Source: Vigna angularis (Eukaryota; Streptophyta; Magnoliopsida; Fabales; Fabaceae). Taken from it: a stretch of DNA of 64,000 bases. The stretch's first letter is position 1. Each line of letters starts with the position of its first letter. Where the stretch lies: the NCBI RefSeq assembly GCF_016808095.1, contig NC_068974.1, positions 21,560,825-21,624,824 of the forward strand, read 5' to 3'. The notes below the pieces were generated by a model, which made no database searches, was not told the DNA's origin, and saw only the letters and a list, made by a program, of their open reading frames with translations. Positions 1 to 11,726 of the stretch are shown here, one piece after another. Both the position numbers and the translations under genes were made by a program.

Positions 1-90
1 AAAACACTAATGAATAAAACCTTCGTAAGAGGGGAAGAGAAGGGAGAGGAAAGAAATGAAAAATAATTTTGTTTCTGAGTAGAGAATAAT

Positions 91-93
<3 letters not shown>

Positions 94-122
<29 letters not shown>
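94..122. repeat. AT dinucleotide microsatellite
   Basis: Uninterrupted alternating A and T. A second run of the same type lies at 318-339. Confidence 0.9.
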
Positions 123-127
<5 letters not shown>

Positions 128-317
128 GAAATGAAAACTAAAGCTAATAATTTTTCACCTAAATAGTCAAACTAAAGCTCTTTGATTCACTGTCCAAAAG
201 TCTTTGCTGTAATGTAATTATTACAATATCCGTGACAAATCCAAAAAATTTCAGCAGGAGGTTAACTTGATATCCAAAATCTAGAAAAGTAAATTGTATT
301 TATCATGCCTTTGAGAG

Positions 318-339
318 ATATATATATATATATATATAT
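318..339. repeat. AT dinucleotide microsatellite
   Basis: Uninterrupted alternating A and T, the second such run in the left flank. Confidence 0.85.
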
Positions 340-839
340 GCATTATGCATATACCATTCCTGTGGTATAAGAGAACTTGTTTGTTAGAAACCAGAGCACG
401 AAATCAACCATAAAAACGATTTTAATGACTTTGACAAATGCATGTTTTGAACATTAATAGTTCATACATGTGAATAATGCTGAATGTTATGTGTTCCTTT
501 TGGACAAAGTAATACATTGTATTGTTTTTAAATTAGTAGTTATATTTGAATTTTTGACCTGCTAAACAAATGGTATAATGAGATTCTATTTGGGTGGTAG
601 TTTACTTGGTTAGGGTTAGATTTTATAATGCATCGTAGAAAAACTATGATGAAGGTTTTGGTGCTTTTGTGGTACAGATATATATGTGTATGATAATAAT
701 AATGAATAAGAGAATAAAGTAAACAGTGGGTAAAAGGAAAGCTGTGAAAGCACTTTGGATAGCTTTTGTGAAAGCGGATTTAGTTATCTTTTTGGTTTGA
801 CAAACATTCTCTACTGATATACTCACAAAGCATTGTTTG

Positions 840-844
840 GTTTG
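840..844. repeat. Target site duplication of copia A (left copy)
   Basis: GTTTG directly precedes the left LTR and recurs directly after the right LTR at 15482-15486. It fixes the ends of copia A. Confidence 0.85.
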
Positions 845-1221
845 TATTAAAGTGTAATGAAAATTCTAGAAGAATGTAGAGACTCCTTATATAGAAGAAT
901 TGAAATGTAATATAAGTTCTAGAATATTGTAGAAAAGCCTAAGATAGGAAGAAAAATCAAGAATATTCTACATAGGTAAATATCTAGAACATTTCACATA
1001 AGTTGTGGCTAGCATGTTCTAGAATAATCTATGGGTCTATAAATACCCATGAACTCTACCATTTGATGTAAGATGTAGCCAACATCTACCATTTGTAAGA
1101 AGCTAACATCTACAACAACAAAGACAACTACAACACTTCTTTCAACTACTACTTCCACATTCAACTATCTTTACATTTTCTCTATCCCAATTATTCCTTT
1201 CACAACCTCAAAATACTAACA
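845..1221 (+). repeat. 5' LTR of copia A
   Basis: 377 bp, starting TATTAAAG and ending ACTAACA, matched by 15077-15481 with fewer than about ten substitutions by eye. The 3' copy is 28 bp longer because of a small duplication of a CTACATT-rich segment near its end. The motif TATAAATACCC at about 1038 is the likely promoter TATA box. Confidence 0.92.
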
Positions 1222-1222
1222 G

Positions 1223-1234
1223 TGGTACCAGAGC
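1223..1234 (+). other. Primer binding site, tRNA-Met type
   Basis: TGGTACCAGAGC lies one base after the 5' LTR. It differs at one base from the usual plant copia site complementary to initiator tRNA-Met. Confidence 0.8.
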
Positions 1235-1328
1235 TACGTTCGGTCATCTACTAGGCGTAGATAAAATTTTCAACTACCTCAAACAAAACTATAACTCATT
1301 CTACTACTTCCAAATATATTCTCAACAC

Positions 1329-1779
1329 ATGGCTACTACTAATCAAACATCATCAATTCCAGTACCTATTTTCACAGGAGAAAATTATGATTTCTGGAGT
1401 GTCAAAATGAAGACATTCTTCCGCTCTCAAGATTTATGGGATATCATAGAAGAGGGATTCACTATTCCAGAAGACACCTCTACTCTTATTGCAGCTCAAA
1501 AGAAGGAGTTGAAAGAAAACAAGCAGAAGGATTCAAGGGCTTTATTTGTTCTTCAACAAGCAGTTGATGACAATTTTTCCAAGGATAATTGGTGCCACAA
1601 GTGCAAAACAAGCTTGGAACACAATACAAGAGGAGTTTCAAGGAAGTGACGAGGTACACAATGTTAAACTTCATTCTCTAAGACGAGAGTTTGAATTATT
1701 AAGAATGAAAGAATCTGAGACCATTAAAGACTACTATTATAGAATAAAAGAAATAGTTAGTCAGATGAGAGCCTATGGG
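1329..1779 (+). pseudogene. copia A gag, N-terminal part
   Basis: The frame opens with ATG 108 bp after the LTR and shows the usual copia Gag start: a short polar leader, then F-x-G-E-N-Y-x-F-W and, further on, a UBN2-type segment with AKQAWNTIQEEFQG. A one-base shift near 1570 moves the reading from one frame to another. Coding stops at 1779, where the Athila element is inserted, and resumes at 11722 after the 5-bp duplication. The product would be the capsid protein of the retrotransposon particle. Confidence 0.88.
1775..1779. repeat. Target site duplication of the Athila element (left copy)
   Basis: ATGGG before the 5' LTR is repeated after the 3' LTR at 11722-11726. It lies inside copia A gag. 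Confidence 0.9.
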
Positions 1780-3080
1780 TGATAACAGTTGAAAAACTGT
1801 TATTTTCATGCTTAAAATTGATACTAAAAGCAACCTTTATACTTAGAAACTAGCTTGAAATCATGCTTTTACTCATATTTTCAGAAATAAGAGAGCTGGA
1901 CAGGTTTATGCTTGATTTCAGTGTTTTTGTGTAGGTTTTAAGGTGAATTTGGTGAAAGAAGTGAAGAAGGAGAGAGATGGAATCAGAAAAGACATCAACA
2001 AGTGCAAATGGAGAAGCCACAACTACCGCTCAGCGGCAGTTTACCGCCGAGCAACACTCAGAAGCTCACGGGAGGTCCGCTGAGGGGCAAAATGGCCGCT
2101 GAGGGGAAGAACCGGGCTCACGCACTCACCGCTGAGCGGTACTTTACCCCTGAGCGGCACTATTTTTGGGCTTGGGCCTAATTTTCTGTAATTTACGAAT
2201 AGTATATAAGCTTTAGGGTTTCCTAGGGTTTGTATCTTTGGCTGGGACGAAGCAAACACTCTCTCTTCCACCCCTTTGAAGGAGGATCTTGGATGCTCAG
2301 GCTACCTTTTCACCTTTTTAGGGTTTTATCTTTCATTCTTTCATTATTGTTCATCTAGGTTCACCATGAATATGGTGAACTAAACCTTGTATGTTTGTTG
2401 GGGAATCAATGTAATCTTTTGAAGCTCTCATATATGGAATTTGTGCTTGCATCTTAATCTAAGACTTATGCTTTCTTTCATCATTAGTTAGGGTTTTTCC
2501 TCTTTGCTCAAGGCTTGCTTTGTTTAACTCATTCAATGCATGATTATTGATTTTGTCGATACGGGAACGTACGAGGAAGTCTAGATCCGGGGAATTACTC
2601 CCAATAGTATATTGGTTGTCGTTAAGCTCCTATGCTAAAAGAACTAATTATTAGGAATGCTAGGAATTGTATGAACTCGTAATTGGGGATAGGCCTTCTT
2701 GACAAGGTAATTTAGAGAGTGGCATTAACAATGATGACTTGAATGTTGAATTCCTAAAATATATGAGAGTGGATAAGATGAAATTGACCCCCAACAACAT
2801 ACTCATCCATATATTCCATTGAAAGTGTTTGTATTTTGCTTTAGCCATTCATCACATTCATGCATACATGTTTATTTTCCGTTTTGCATATTAAAATCCA
2901 ATTATTTCGTTCTTAAGTCTTAGCTAATCAACGAATCACATAACTAAACTAGGCCGTGAGTCCTTTGGGAGAACGATACTTGGTCTTACCAAGTTTATTA
3001 CTTGAACGATTCGGTCATACTTGCCGATTGTAAAACAAGTTTGTGACATCCTATTTTGGTGATCATAAATTTGTCCATCA
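1780..3080 (+). repeat. 5' LTR of the Athila element
   Basis: 1301 bp, same length as the 3' copy. Near 2025-2160 it carries several copies of the palindromic decamer CCGCTGAGCGG and variants. A TATATAAGC box is present at about 2204, followed by the likely transcribed R/U5 region. Confidence 0.93.
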
Positions 3081-3086
3081 AGTTTT

Positions 3087-3100
3087 TGGCGCCGCTGCCA
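3087..3100 (+). other. Primer binding site, tRNA-Asp type
   Basis: TGGCGCCGCTGCCA lies six bases after the LTR. It matches, with one or two differences, the site complementary to the 3' end of tRNA-Asp used by Athila elements. Confidence 0.78.
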
Positions 3101-3200
3101 GAGACTCGTGGTTTAACTGGTTAATTTGTGTGATTATTGATTATCTTTGACTTTAATTTTGAATTTCTGTTTTTATTTTCTGTTTTTTTATTTTTTCAGT

Positions 3201-3248
3201 TTTTATTTTATTTTATTTTATTTTATTTTATTTTTATTTTATTTTATT
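3201..3248. repeat. TTTTA pentanucleotide repeat
   Basis: Tandem TTTTA units in the untranslated leader of the Athila element, between primer site and gag. Confidence 0.85.
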
Positions 3249-3327
3249 CTCTGAATATTATATCTTCTCCTATATCTTTTTGTGCTAACCAATTTTTTTT
3301 TAGGGTTTTGTTTTCTTGTGCATGTAG

Positions 3328-6300
3328 GAAGCAATTAGAACAAGGAGCAAGAAAACAGCAGAACCTCTTCTTGAAGGTCTAGACGAGAGTAGACGGAGGA
3401 GAAGAATCCGAACATCTAGAGAACTCTTTCCTTCTCCGGAAACTCTGTTGCAACCATCACCACAAGGTTCTGACCCTAGCACAGAAAATATGGAGAACAA
3501 TAATAATAGAAGAACTCTTGCTGATTACACCAATATTGCTGGACCTCAGCACTTTAACAGTATAGCTAGACCTAGAGTCAACGCAGCTAACATGGAGGTC
3601 AAACTAGCATTAATCCAACTGGTGAAGAGTAATCAATTCAACGGGTTATCTCATGAAAGCCCGTATGAGCACCTCACTACATTTAATGAGATTTGCAACA
3701 CAGTCAAAATAAATGGGGTGCCAGATGAAGCGATCAAACTTAGCTTGTTTCCTTTCTCATTGGGAGGCAATGCTAAGCTTTGGTTAAATTCTTTCCCAGA
3801 AGAAAGTTTCACAGAGTGGGAAGCAGTGGTAACCAAATTTTTAAACAAGTACTTTCCACAATCAAAGGTGACTAAAGGCAAGCAAGAGATTTCTTCATTT
3901 AAGCAGGGCATGGAAGAATCACTGGGGCATGCATGGGATAGGTATAAAAGCTTGCTACGAAAAACACCCATGCATGGATTCAAAGAAGAGGAAGTAGTCC
4001 TAACCTTCCTTGGAGGTCTTGGTTCACAAACCAAGATGATGCTTAATGCCTCAGCAGGAGAAAATATTAAATGGAAAACTCCAGAGGAAGCAACAGAAAT
4101 TATTGAAAATATGGCTACTAGTGACAACGAACTCAATATTGAAAGAGGATATCTGAATCAGAAGGAGTTGTTACAATCAAATGATGCTTTGCTTATTCAA
4201 AATAGAATTATCTCTCAACAGCTGGAAGAAGTAATTATGAAGCTTTCTCAAATACCACAAGAAATACAACAGGTCTCAATGGTTCAAGGACAACAACAAA
4301 AATGGCAAATGCAATCTACTCCATCTGAGAAGACAATAAATCTTGAAGAGACTTTCCAAAGATTTTTGAAGACGAATGCATCTTATTGTCAGAATGTGGA
4401 TGCTGCATTTAAAAATATGGAGATCTATGTTGAGCGAATAGTTGACAAGATGAAACATGATAATCTCAGAAAGGAGTGTAAAACTGTTATGACCAGAAGT
4501 GGTATAGTGTTAGAGGAGAAAAAAAAAGAAAGAGAGGAGAAAGAAAAGGAGAGTGAAAGCGAAAAAGAATTATGTGAGTGGAAAGAAAGAGTTGAGAGAG
4601 AGAAAAAGAAAAAAGAAGAAGACGAGAGGAGAGAAAAAAAAGAGAGAGATGAGAGACAAAAAGAAAAAAAGGGTGAAAAGCCACTTCCTTATCCAAAGAG
4701 TTATTCAAGGAAGGAGAAAGAAAAGCAGTTGGAAAGATTCATGGAGTTGTTTAAGAAGTTGGAGATCACTATACCATTCTCTGAAGCATTGCAACAGATG
4801 CCAGCATATGCAAAGTTTTTGAAGGAACTCCTTACAAAGAAAAACAAGTACATTGAAAAGGAAACTATCAATGTACAGGGTAACTGCAGTGCAATCATAC
4901 AGAAATTACCTCCTAAACTTAAAGATCCAGGAAGCTTTACTATTCCATGTACCATAGGAGATTTGAAAGTTGGAAGAGCATTGATTGATTTGGGAGCTAG
5001 CATTAATTTAATGTTGCTATCTATGTGCAGAACAATTCATGGTTTGGAAATCAAACCAACCAGAATGGCTCTTCAACTAGCGGACAAGTCTCTTAAATAT
5101 CCATATGGAGTGGTTGAAGATGTTCTAGTGAATGTTGATAAATTTGTATTCCTAGTGGATTTTATTGTGATGGAGATGGAAGGGCATAGTGATGTTCCTC
5201 TTATTCTTGGGAGACCTTTTATGAAGACTGCTAGAGTTTTAATTGATGTAGAGAATGGTAAGCTTAAATTGAGAGTTGATGATGAAGAGGTCACTTTTGA
5301 CGTATCCAAGGCCATGACATATCCAAATGATGACAAAGCATGTTTTCAATTTGATGAACTTGATGAAGTTTGTATGGTGCAAGAAAGGATGGTGCGAAAT
5401 ATTTCTCCACTAGAGAAAACTCTCATTGATGCATGTGAAGATTTAGATGAAGAAGAAGAGAAACTGATTGAGGAATGTCTGATGGACTTGGAAACATTGA
5501 AAACAAATCCAGAGGAAGATCCAATATTCGAAATAATTGATAAGGAAGAAGTTAAAGCAAAGACGCCAGAGTTAAAAAGATTACCATCACATCTGAAATA
5601 TGTTTTTCTAGAAGAAGATGGAACAAAGCCAGTCATCATCAATAACTCTTTATCTCTACAAGAAGAAGAGCAGTTGATGGAAATTCTGAAAGCCAATAAA
5701 AAAGAAATTGGGTGGTCAATATCAGATCTTAAAGGTATTAGCCCAACTTATTGCATGCACAAGATTTTTATGGAAGAAGATTATAAACCAAGTGCTCAAC
5801 CACAGAGAAGGTTAAATCCTGTTATGAAGGAGGTGGTCAGAAAAGAAGTGTTGAAACTGCTAGAAGCTGGTATCATTTATCCAATCTCTGATAGTGAATG
5901 GGTGAGTCCAGTACAGGTGGTTCCAAAGAAAGGTGGGATGACAATAATTCATAATGATAGGAATGAACTTATTCCTACTCGGACAGTTACTGGCTGGCGT
6001 ATGTGCATTGATTACAGGAAGCTAAATAAAGCCACTAGGAAATATCATTTTCCTCTTCCCTTCATGGATCAGATGTTAGAAAGGTTATCAGGGCAGGCTT
6101 TCTATTGTTTTTTAGATGGATATTCTGGATACAATCAAATTGTGGTGGATCCAAAAGACCAGGAGAAGACGACTTTTAGTTGTCCTTTTGGTATTTTTGC
6201 ATACAGAAAGATGCCATTTGGATTATGTAATGCTCCAGCTACATTTCAGAGGTGTATGCAGACAATTTTTGCAGATCTCTTAGAAAAATGCATTGAAGTA

Positions 6301-8469
6301 TTCATGGACGATTTCTCAGTTTTTGGAAATTCTTTCCAAAGATGTTTGGCTAATTTGAACACTGTCCTCAAAAGATGTGTTCAGACTAATCTTGTTCTTA
6401 ATCTGGAGAAATGTCATTTCATGGTAACTGAAGGAATTGTACTGGGACATAAAATCTCTGCTAAAGGAATTGAGGTAGATAAAGCTAAAGTAGAAGTCAT
6501 TGAGAAATTGCCTCCACCAACAAATGTAAAGGGGATTAGGAGTTTTCTTGGTCATGCTGGATTTTATAGAAGATTCATCAAAGATTTCTCAAAAATTGCT
6601 AAACCATTGAGTAATCTTTTGATGAAGGATGCTCCTTTTGTGATGAATGAAGACTGTTTGAAAGCTTTTGACACATTGAAGAAGAAGTTAGTGTCAGCTC
6701 CAGTAATTGTAGCGCCAGATTGGAATCAAAATTTTGAATTAATGTGTGATGCAAGTGATTATGCAATAGGAGTGGTCCTCGGCCAACGGATAGAACAAAA
6801 GTTTCACCCAATTTATTATGCTAGCAAAGTGTTGAATGATGCTCAACTAAATTATGCTACCACAGAGAAAGAATTTCTTGCCATTTTGTATGCTCTAGAG
6901 AAATTTAGACCTTATCTTATTGGGTCTAAGGTGACTGTCTATACAGATCATGCAGCTATCAAATATTTGTTGACAAAGCCAGATTCTAAGCCACGTCTGA
7001 TTAGATGGGTACTACTGTTGCAAGAATTTGATGTAGAAATCTGTGATAAGAAAGGAAGTGAGAACTTGATTGCTGATCATTTGTCACGGTTAGTCAACAA
7101 TGAGGTCACTAGCAAGGAATCCGAAATCTGGGAATCTTTTTCAGATGAAACACTCATGTATATTCAGCAGAGGCCCTGGTTTGCTGATATGGCTAATTTC
7201 AAAGTTGCAAGGGTCATGCCGGAAGACTTAACTTGGCAACATAGAAAGAAATTTTTGCATGATGCCAAGCAGTTTATTTGGGATGATCCTTATTTGTTCA
7301 AGATTGGAGCAGATAATCTTCTGAGGAGATGTGTGACAAATGAAGAAGCAGAAGGAATTCTCTGGCATTGTCATGATTCACCTTATGGAGGACATTTTAA
7401 TGGAGAAAGAACAACAACAAAAGTTCTTCAATCAGGATTTTATTGGCCAACTTTATTTAAAGATGCCCATAATCATGCTAGAAATTGTGATAAATGTCAA
7501 AGAGCAGGGACGATCACTAAACGTCATGAGATGCCCTTACAAGGTATTTTAGAGGTTGAGGTTTTTGATTGTTGGGGTATTGACTTTGTTGGACCCTTCC
7601 CTCCATCTTTCAACAATGAATATATTCTGGTAGCAGTGGATTATGTGAGTAAATGGGTGGAAGCATTAGCTTGTCCTAAAAATGATGCTAGCACAGTAAT
7701 TAAATTCTTGAAGAGGCAGATATTTTCACGTTTTGGCACTCCAAGAGTGTTGATTAGTGATGGAGGATCTCATTTTTGCAATTATCAGCTAGAGAAAGTA
7801 CTCAAACACTATGGAGTGAAACATAAGGTAGCTGCACCTTATCATCCACAAACCAATGGACAAGCTGAGGTGTCTAACAGGGAGATAAAAAGGATCCTGG
7901 AAAAAACAGTGACTTCATCAAGAAATGATTGATCTCTCAAATTGGATGATGCTCTTTGGGCTTATAGGACGGCAATGAAGACGTATATGGGATTATCACC
8001 ATTTCAATTAGTATATGGGAAAGCATGTCATTTGCCAGTAGAATTGGAGCATAGAGCGTTATGGGCTTTGAAATTCTTGAATTTTGATCCTTATGAAACT
8101 CAATGCACACGCAGAAGGCAGATTTTGGAGCTTGAAGAAATGCGATTACATGCATATGATTCATCCAAGGCTTATAAAGACAAGATCAAATTTTATCATG
8201 ACAGGAAGTTGGTGAATAGAGTTTTCAATCCAGGACAACAGGTACTATTGTTCAATTCAAGATTGAAGATATTTCCTGGGAAGCTGAAGTCAAAATGGTC
8301 AGGACCATTTGTGATAAAAGAAGTACATCTGCATGGAGCAATTGAAATATTTAATCCAGCTGCTGATGATCCACAGAGAAGTTGAGTGGTGAATGGTCAA
8401 CGTCTCAAGCCCTATCTAGGGGGAGAGGTGCAACAATTTTCCACAATGATGCTGTTGGTTGATCCTTGA
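3328..8469 (+). pseudogene. Athila gag-pol polyprotein, with two in-frame stops in the integrase end
   Basis: The frame is open from 3328 to a TGA at 7930, continues in the same frame to a TGA at 8383, and ends at 8467-8469. Gag (about 3480-4150) is followed by a Lys/Glu-rich stretch (4510-4680). The aspartic protease motif is DLGAS at 4987, here written LIDLGAS. Reverse transcriptase has F-M-D-D at 6301, RNase H starts near 6720 with CDAS, and integrase has an HHCC finger (7366-7503) and catalytic Asp 7582, Asp 7759 and Glu 7867 with 35-residue spacing. The first stop lies where a Trp codon is expected. No ATG begins the frame: an ATT at 3334 occupies a plausible start and the first in-frame ATG is 3490. 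Defective unless stops are read through. Confidence 0.9.
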
Positions 8470-10400
8470 AAGTTTGGGTCAAGCTAGTGACATTAAAAGA
8501 GCGCTTGCTGGGAGGCAACCCAGTGATTTAAGAACTTTTTAATTTTTGTTTTGGTGATGTAATTTTGAACTTTTGGGTATTTTTGTTTTTGTTATAAGTT
8601 TGTTACAAGATTTACATCTACTGATGGATGTTAGGCAGAAGAGTATCTACTGAAGGATACTATGTTTGTATACACCTACTGATGGGTGTTGGTAAGGAAA
8701 ATTTGCACCTACTGAAGGGTGCTGGAGGATTTTGGGTCAGGCTCGTGACGTTAAACAAGCGCTACCTGGGAGGCAACCTAGTTGCTTGATATTTCTGTAT
8801 AATTTTTGTTTTGATCCTGCTTTAGTTGCATAATAGGGTTGTGCATGAATGATCTGAAAATTTTATTGCATGAAGCCAGTGAGGGGTATGGTTAGGACGC
8901 ATTTAGGTTAAGCTAAGGAGAAGGAGGGCACTTCCCGTAAGTGCCGCTGAGCGGCAAACTACCGCTGAGCGGTAGTGTCGCAGAAGGGGCTTAGGTTGCC
9001 CCTCAGCGGGACCCGAGCCCATTAGAGGTATTTTTATACCCTAAGCTGCGCCTTGGCCTCTCCTTTTATTCTTCTCTGCACACACACTCCTGCATACTTT
9101 TCCAAAGTTTTCTATAACTTTTCCCTAATCCTTTTTGAGAAAATTTCTTTTCCACTCACTTTCTTACTTGTTGTTCATCTAAGTTTGGGGTTGGGAGAGA
9201 GTATCATTGATGGGGCTGAGTTTTTCAAAGCACTAAAGCAGGATTTGTCTTATTTATTTATGTTTAGATTAGGGTTTGATGTACTCTATTGGAAACCTGG
9301 TTTGTTATGATGGTTTGCTATTAACTGTGATTGTGTGATAAGAATGCTGAATGATGCTTATTGATTGATTGATGTTGAGCACATTAAAATGCTTATACAG
9401 GTGATTCACAAGCTTTGTGAACAAATGCAGGATATTATGATTGTGATTGTGAGATTAAGCAGGATGTGTATGTCAAATGTGAATGAGCTTATATGTGAGG
9501 TTTTGAGCTCTAGAGTTGTTATTGTTGAATGCTATTACTTTGGAAACATGAATGATTTTGCCCAGGTTTTCTATGATTGAATCAATTGCTTGTTTTGCAA
9601 CATGTGATCAAGGCCGTTTGTTGGAACCCTTTTTATTGGCCAAATTCATAAAGTTAGCCCACTAAAAGAGAACACTTTGTGTTCTATCCTTTGAACCCTT
9701 AGCCTTGAACATAAATTGAAAACCCTTGAAAATCTTTACCTTGAGTTAAGTAGAAGATATTGTGTGGTATTGTTAAATGTTCAAGTTTGGGGTTGTTGGG
9801 AAAACATGAAAAAGGAAAAGCATTGAACTAAGAGCTAAAAAGGAAGAATATGCAAAGAAAAGAAAAAGAAGCAAAGCTCAATGCAAATGCAAAAGGCAAG
9901 TTGGAAAAAATAAGACTAATTGTGTTGATTATGATTCTCTTAACTCAAGGATTTTGTGATCCAGAAAAACCAATTTTCTTGTTAGCCCAGCCACATTATA
10001 AGCCATTGAAAAGTCCTTGTGATGATGCATGCTTGTGAATGTTTTTTATTGTGGTAAAATGAAAGGCAAAGTTGATTCATGTGACATTGTGATAGTAGAG
10101 TGAATGAGTGATTACCTCTTATACACTTGTGTGTGAGTGAAACACTTTACCTAGTGAGGAAATATTCCATGAACACATGAACATCCATGCTTAATTGATT
10201 GATCATTAATGAAAAATAGCATTTGTTGGAATTTAAATGACTTTGTGAACACTAAAGCATGTGCACATCTTGATTGAACTCTTGGTCATAAGTTTGATTG
10301 AAGTTTTTACTTATCTTGAAAAAGAGGATTTTTGAATAAGGGAACCATCATATGAATTGGTTGAAGATTGAGTTACATCTTATTTGCTTGAGGACAAGCA
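8470..10400 (+). other. Athila 3' region between pol and LTR, non-coding
   Basis: No frame here resembles an envelope-like protein; the open frames are under 90 codons. A motif GGGAGGCAACC with flanking GCGCT occurs at about 8501-8526 and 8759-8784, each following GTCA(A/G)GCT(A/C)GTGAC. Degenerate tandem units lie between them. CCGCTGAGCGG palindromes recur near 8943-8975, as in the LTR. The sequence AAGTTTGGGGTTG appears near 9182, 9783 and 10408, the last being the real polypurine tract. Confidence 0.6.
8612..8732 (+). repeat. Degenerate tandem repeat, about 40-bp pairs, four short units
   Basis: Four copies of a C-A-(T/C)-CTACTGA-(T/A)-GG-(A/G)-TG-like unit (CATCTACTGATGGATG, GTATCTACTGAAGGAT, ACACCTACTGATGGGT, GCACCTACTGAAGGGT). 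It lies between the two GGGAGGCAACC boxes. Function unknown. Confidence 0.6.
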
Positions 10401-10403
10401 AAG

Positions 10404-10420
10404 TTCTAAGTTTGGGGTTG
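10404..10420 (+). other. Polypurine tract of the Athila element
   Basis: TCTAAGTTTGGGGTTG ends directly at the 3' LTR, the position of the plus-strand primer. Two earlier copies of its core lie at about 9182 and 9783. Confidence 0.65.
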
Positions 10421-11721
10421 TGATAACAGTTGAAAAACTGTTATTTTCATGCTTAAAATTGATACTAAAAGCAACCTTTATACTTAGAAACTAGCTTGAA
10501 ATCATGCTTTTACTCATATTTTCAGAAATAAGAGAGCTGGACAGGTTTATGCTTGATTTCAGTGTTTTTGTGCAGATTTTAAGGTGAATTTGGTGGAAGA
10601 ACTGAAGAAGGAGAGAGATGGAATCAGAAAAGACATCAAAAAGTGCAAATGGAGAAGCCGCAACTACCGCTGAGCGGCAGTTTACCGTTCAGCGGCACTC
10701 AGAAGCTCACGGGAGGTCCGCTGAGGGGCAAAATGGCCGCTGAGGGGAAGAACCGGGCTCACGCACTCACCGCTGAGCGGTAATTTACCGCTGAGCGGCA
10801 CTATTTTTGGGCTTGGGCCTAATTTTCTGTAATTTACGAATAGTATATAAGCTTTAGGGTTTCCTAGGGTTTGTATCTTTGGCTGGGACGAAGCAAACAC
10901 TCTCTCTTCCACCCCTTTGAAGGAGGATCTTAGATGCTCAGGCTACCTTTTCACCTTTTTAGGGTTTTATCTTTCATTCTTTCATTATTGTTCATCTAGG
11001 TTCACCATGAATATGGTGAACTAAACCTTGTATGTTTGTTGGGGAATCAATGTAATCTTTTGAAGCTCTCATATATGGAATTTGTGCTTGCATCTTAATC
11101 TAAGACTTATGCTTTCTTTCATCATTAGTTAGGGTTTTTCCTCTTTGCTCAAGGCTTGCTTTGTTTAACTCATTCAATGCATGATTATTGATTTTGTCGA
11201 TACGGGAACGTACGGGGAAGTCTAGATCCGGGGAATTACTCCCAATAGTATATTGGTTGTTGTTAAGCTCCTGTGCTAAAAGAACTAATTATTAGGAATG
11301 CTAGGAATTGTATATACTCGTAATTGGGGATAGGCCTTCTTGACAAGGTAATTTAGAGAGTGGCATTAACAATGATGACTTGAATGTTGAATTCCTAAAA
11401 TATATGAGAGTGGATAAGATGAAATTGACCCCCAACAACATACTCATCCATATATTCCATTGAAAGTGTTTGTATTTTGCTTTAGCCATTCATCACATTC
11501 ATGCATACATGTTTATTTTCCATTTTGCATATTAAAATCCAATTATTTCGTTCTTAAGTCTTAGCTAATCAACGAATCACATAACTAAACTAGGCCGTGA
11601 GTCCTTTGGGAGAACGATACTTGGTCTTACCAAGTTTATTACTTGAACGATTCGGTCATACTTGCCGATTGTAAAACAAGTTTGTGACATCCTATTTTGG
11701 TGATCATAAATTTGTCCATCA
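10421..11721 (+). repeat. 3' LTR of the Athila element
   Basis: 1301 bp, colinear with the 5' LTR without gaps that I can see. Differences cluster near the GCTGAGCGG palindromes (for example 10665-10790). Confidence 0.93.
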
Positions 11722-11726
11722 ATGGG

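Larger units (their letters stand above)
1..839. other. AT-rich intergenic DNA, no gene seen
   Basis: Only short open frames occur and none resembles a known protein. Two AT dinucleotide runs are listed separately. This is the flank into which the copia element at 845 inserted. Confidence 0.5.
1780..11721 (+). mobile_element. Ty3/gypsy LTR retrotransposon, Athila type
   Basis: Two 1301-bp LTRs (1780-3080 and 10421-11721) begin TGATAACAG and end TCCATCA. A 5-bp duplication ATGGG (1775-1779, 11722-11726) shows precise insertion into copia A gag. The primer site matches tRNA-Asp, and pol has the order protease, reverse transcriptase, RNase H, integrase. These traits, and the polymerase motifs, point to the Athila branch. 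By eye the two LTRs differ at about 20 positions, which implies recent insertion. About 1.9 kb of non-coding DNA separates pol from the 3' LTR. I could not recognise an envelope-like gene there. Confidence 0.93.

Noticed and set aside
3448..3450. TTG at 3448 as the start of Athila gag-pol
   Set aside because: The frame is open upstream with family-like sequence to 3328, so this codon is internal.
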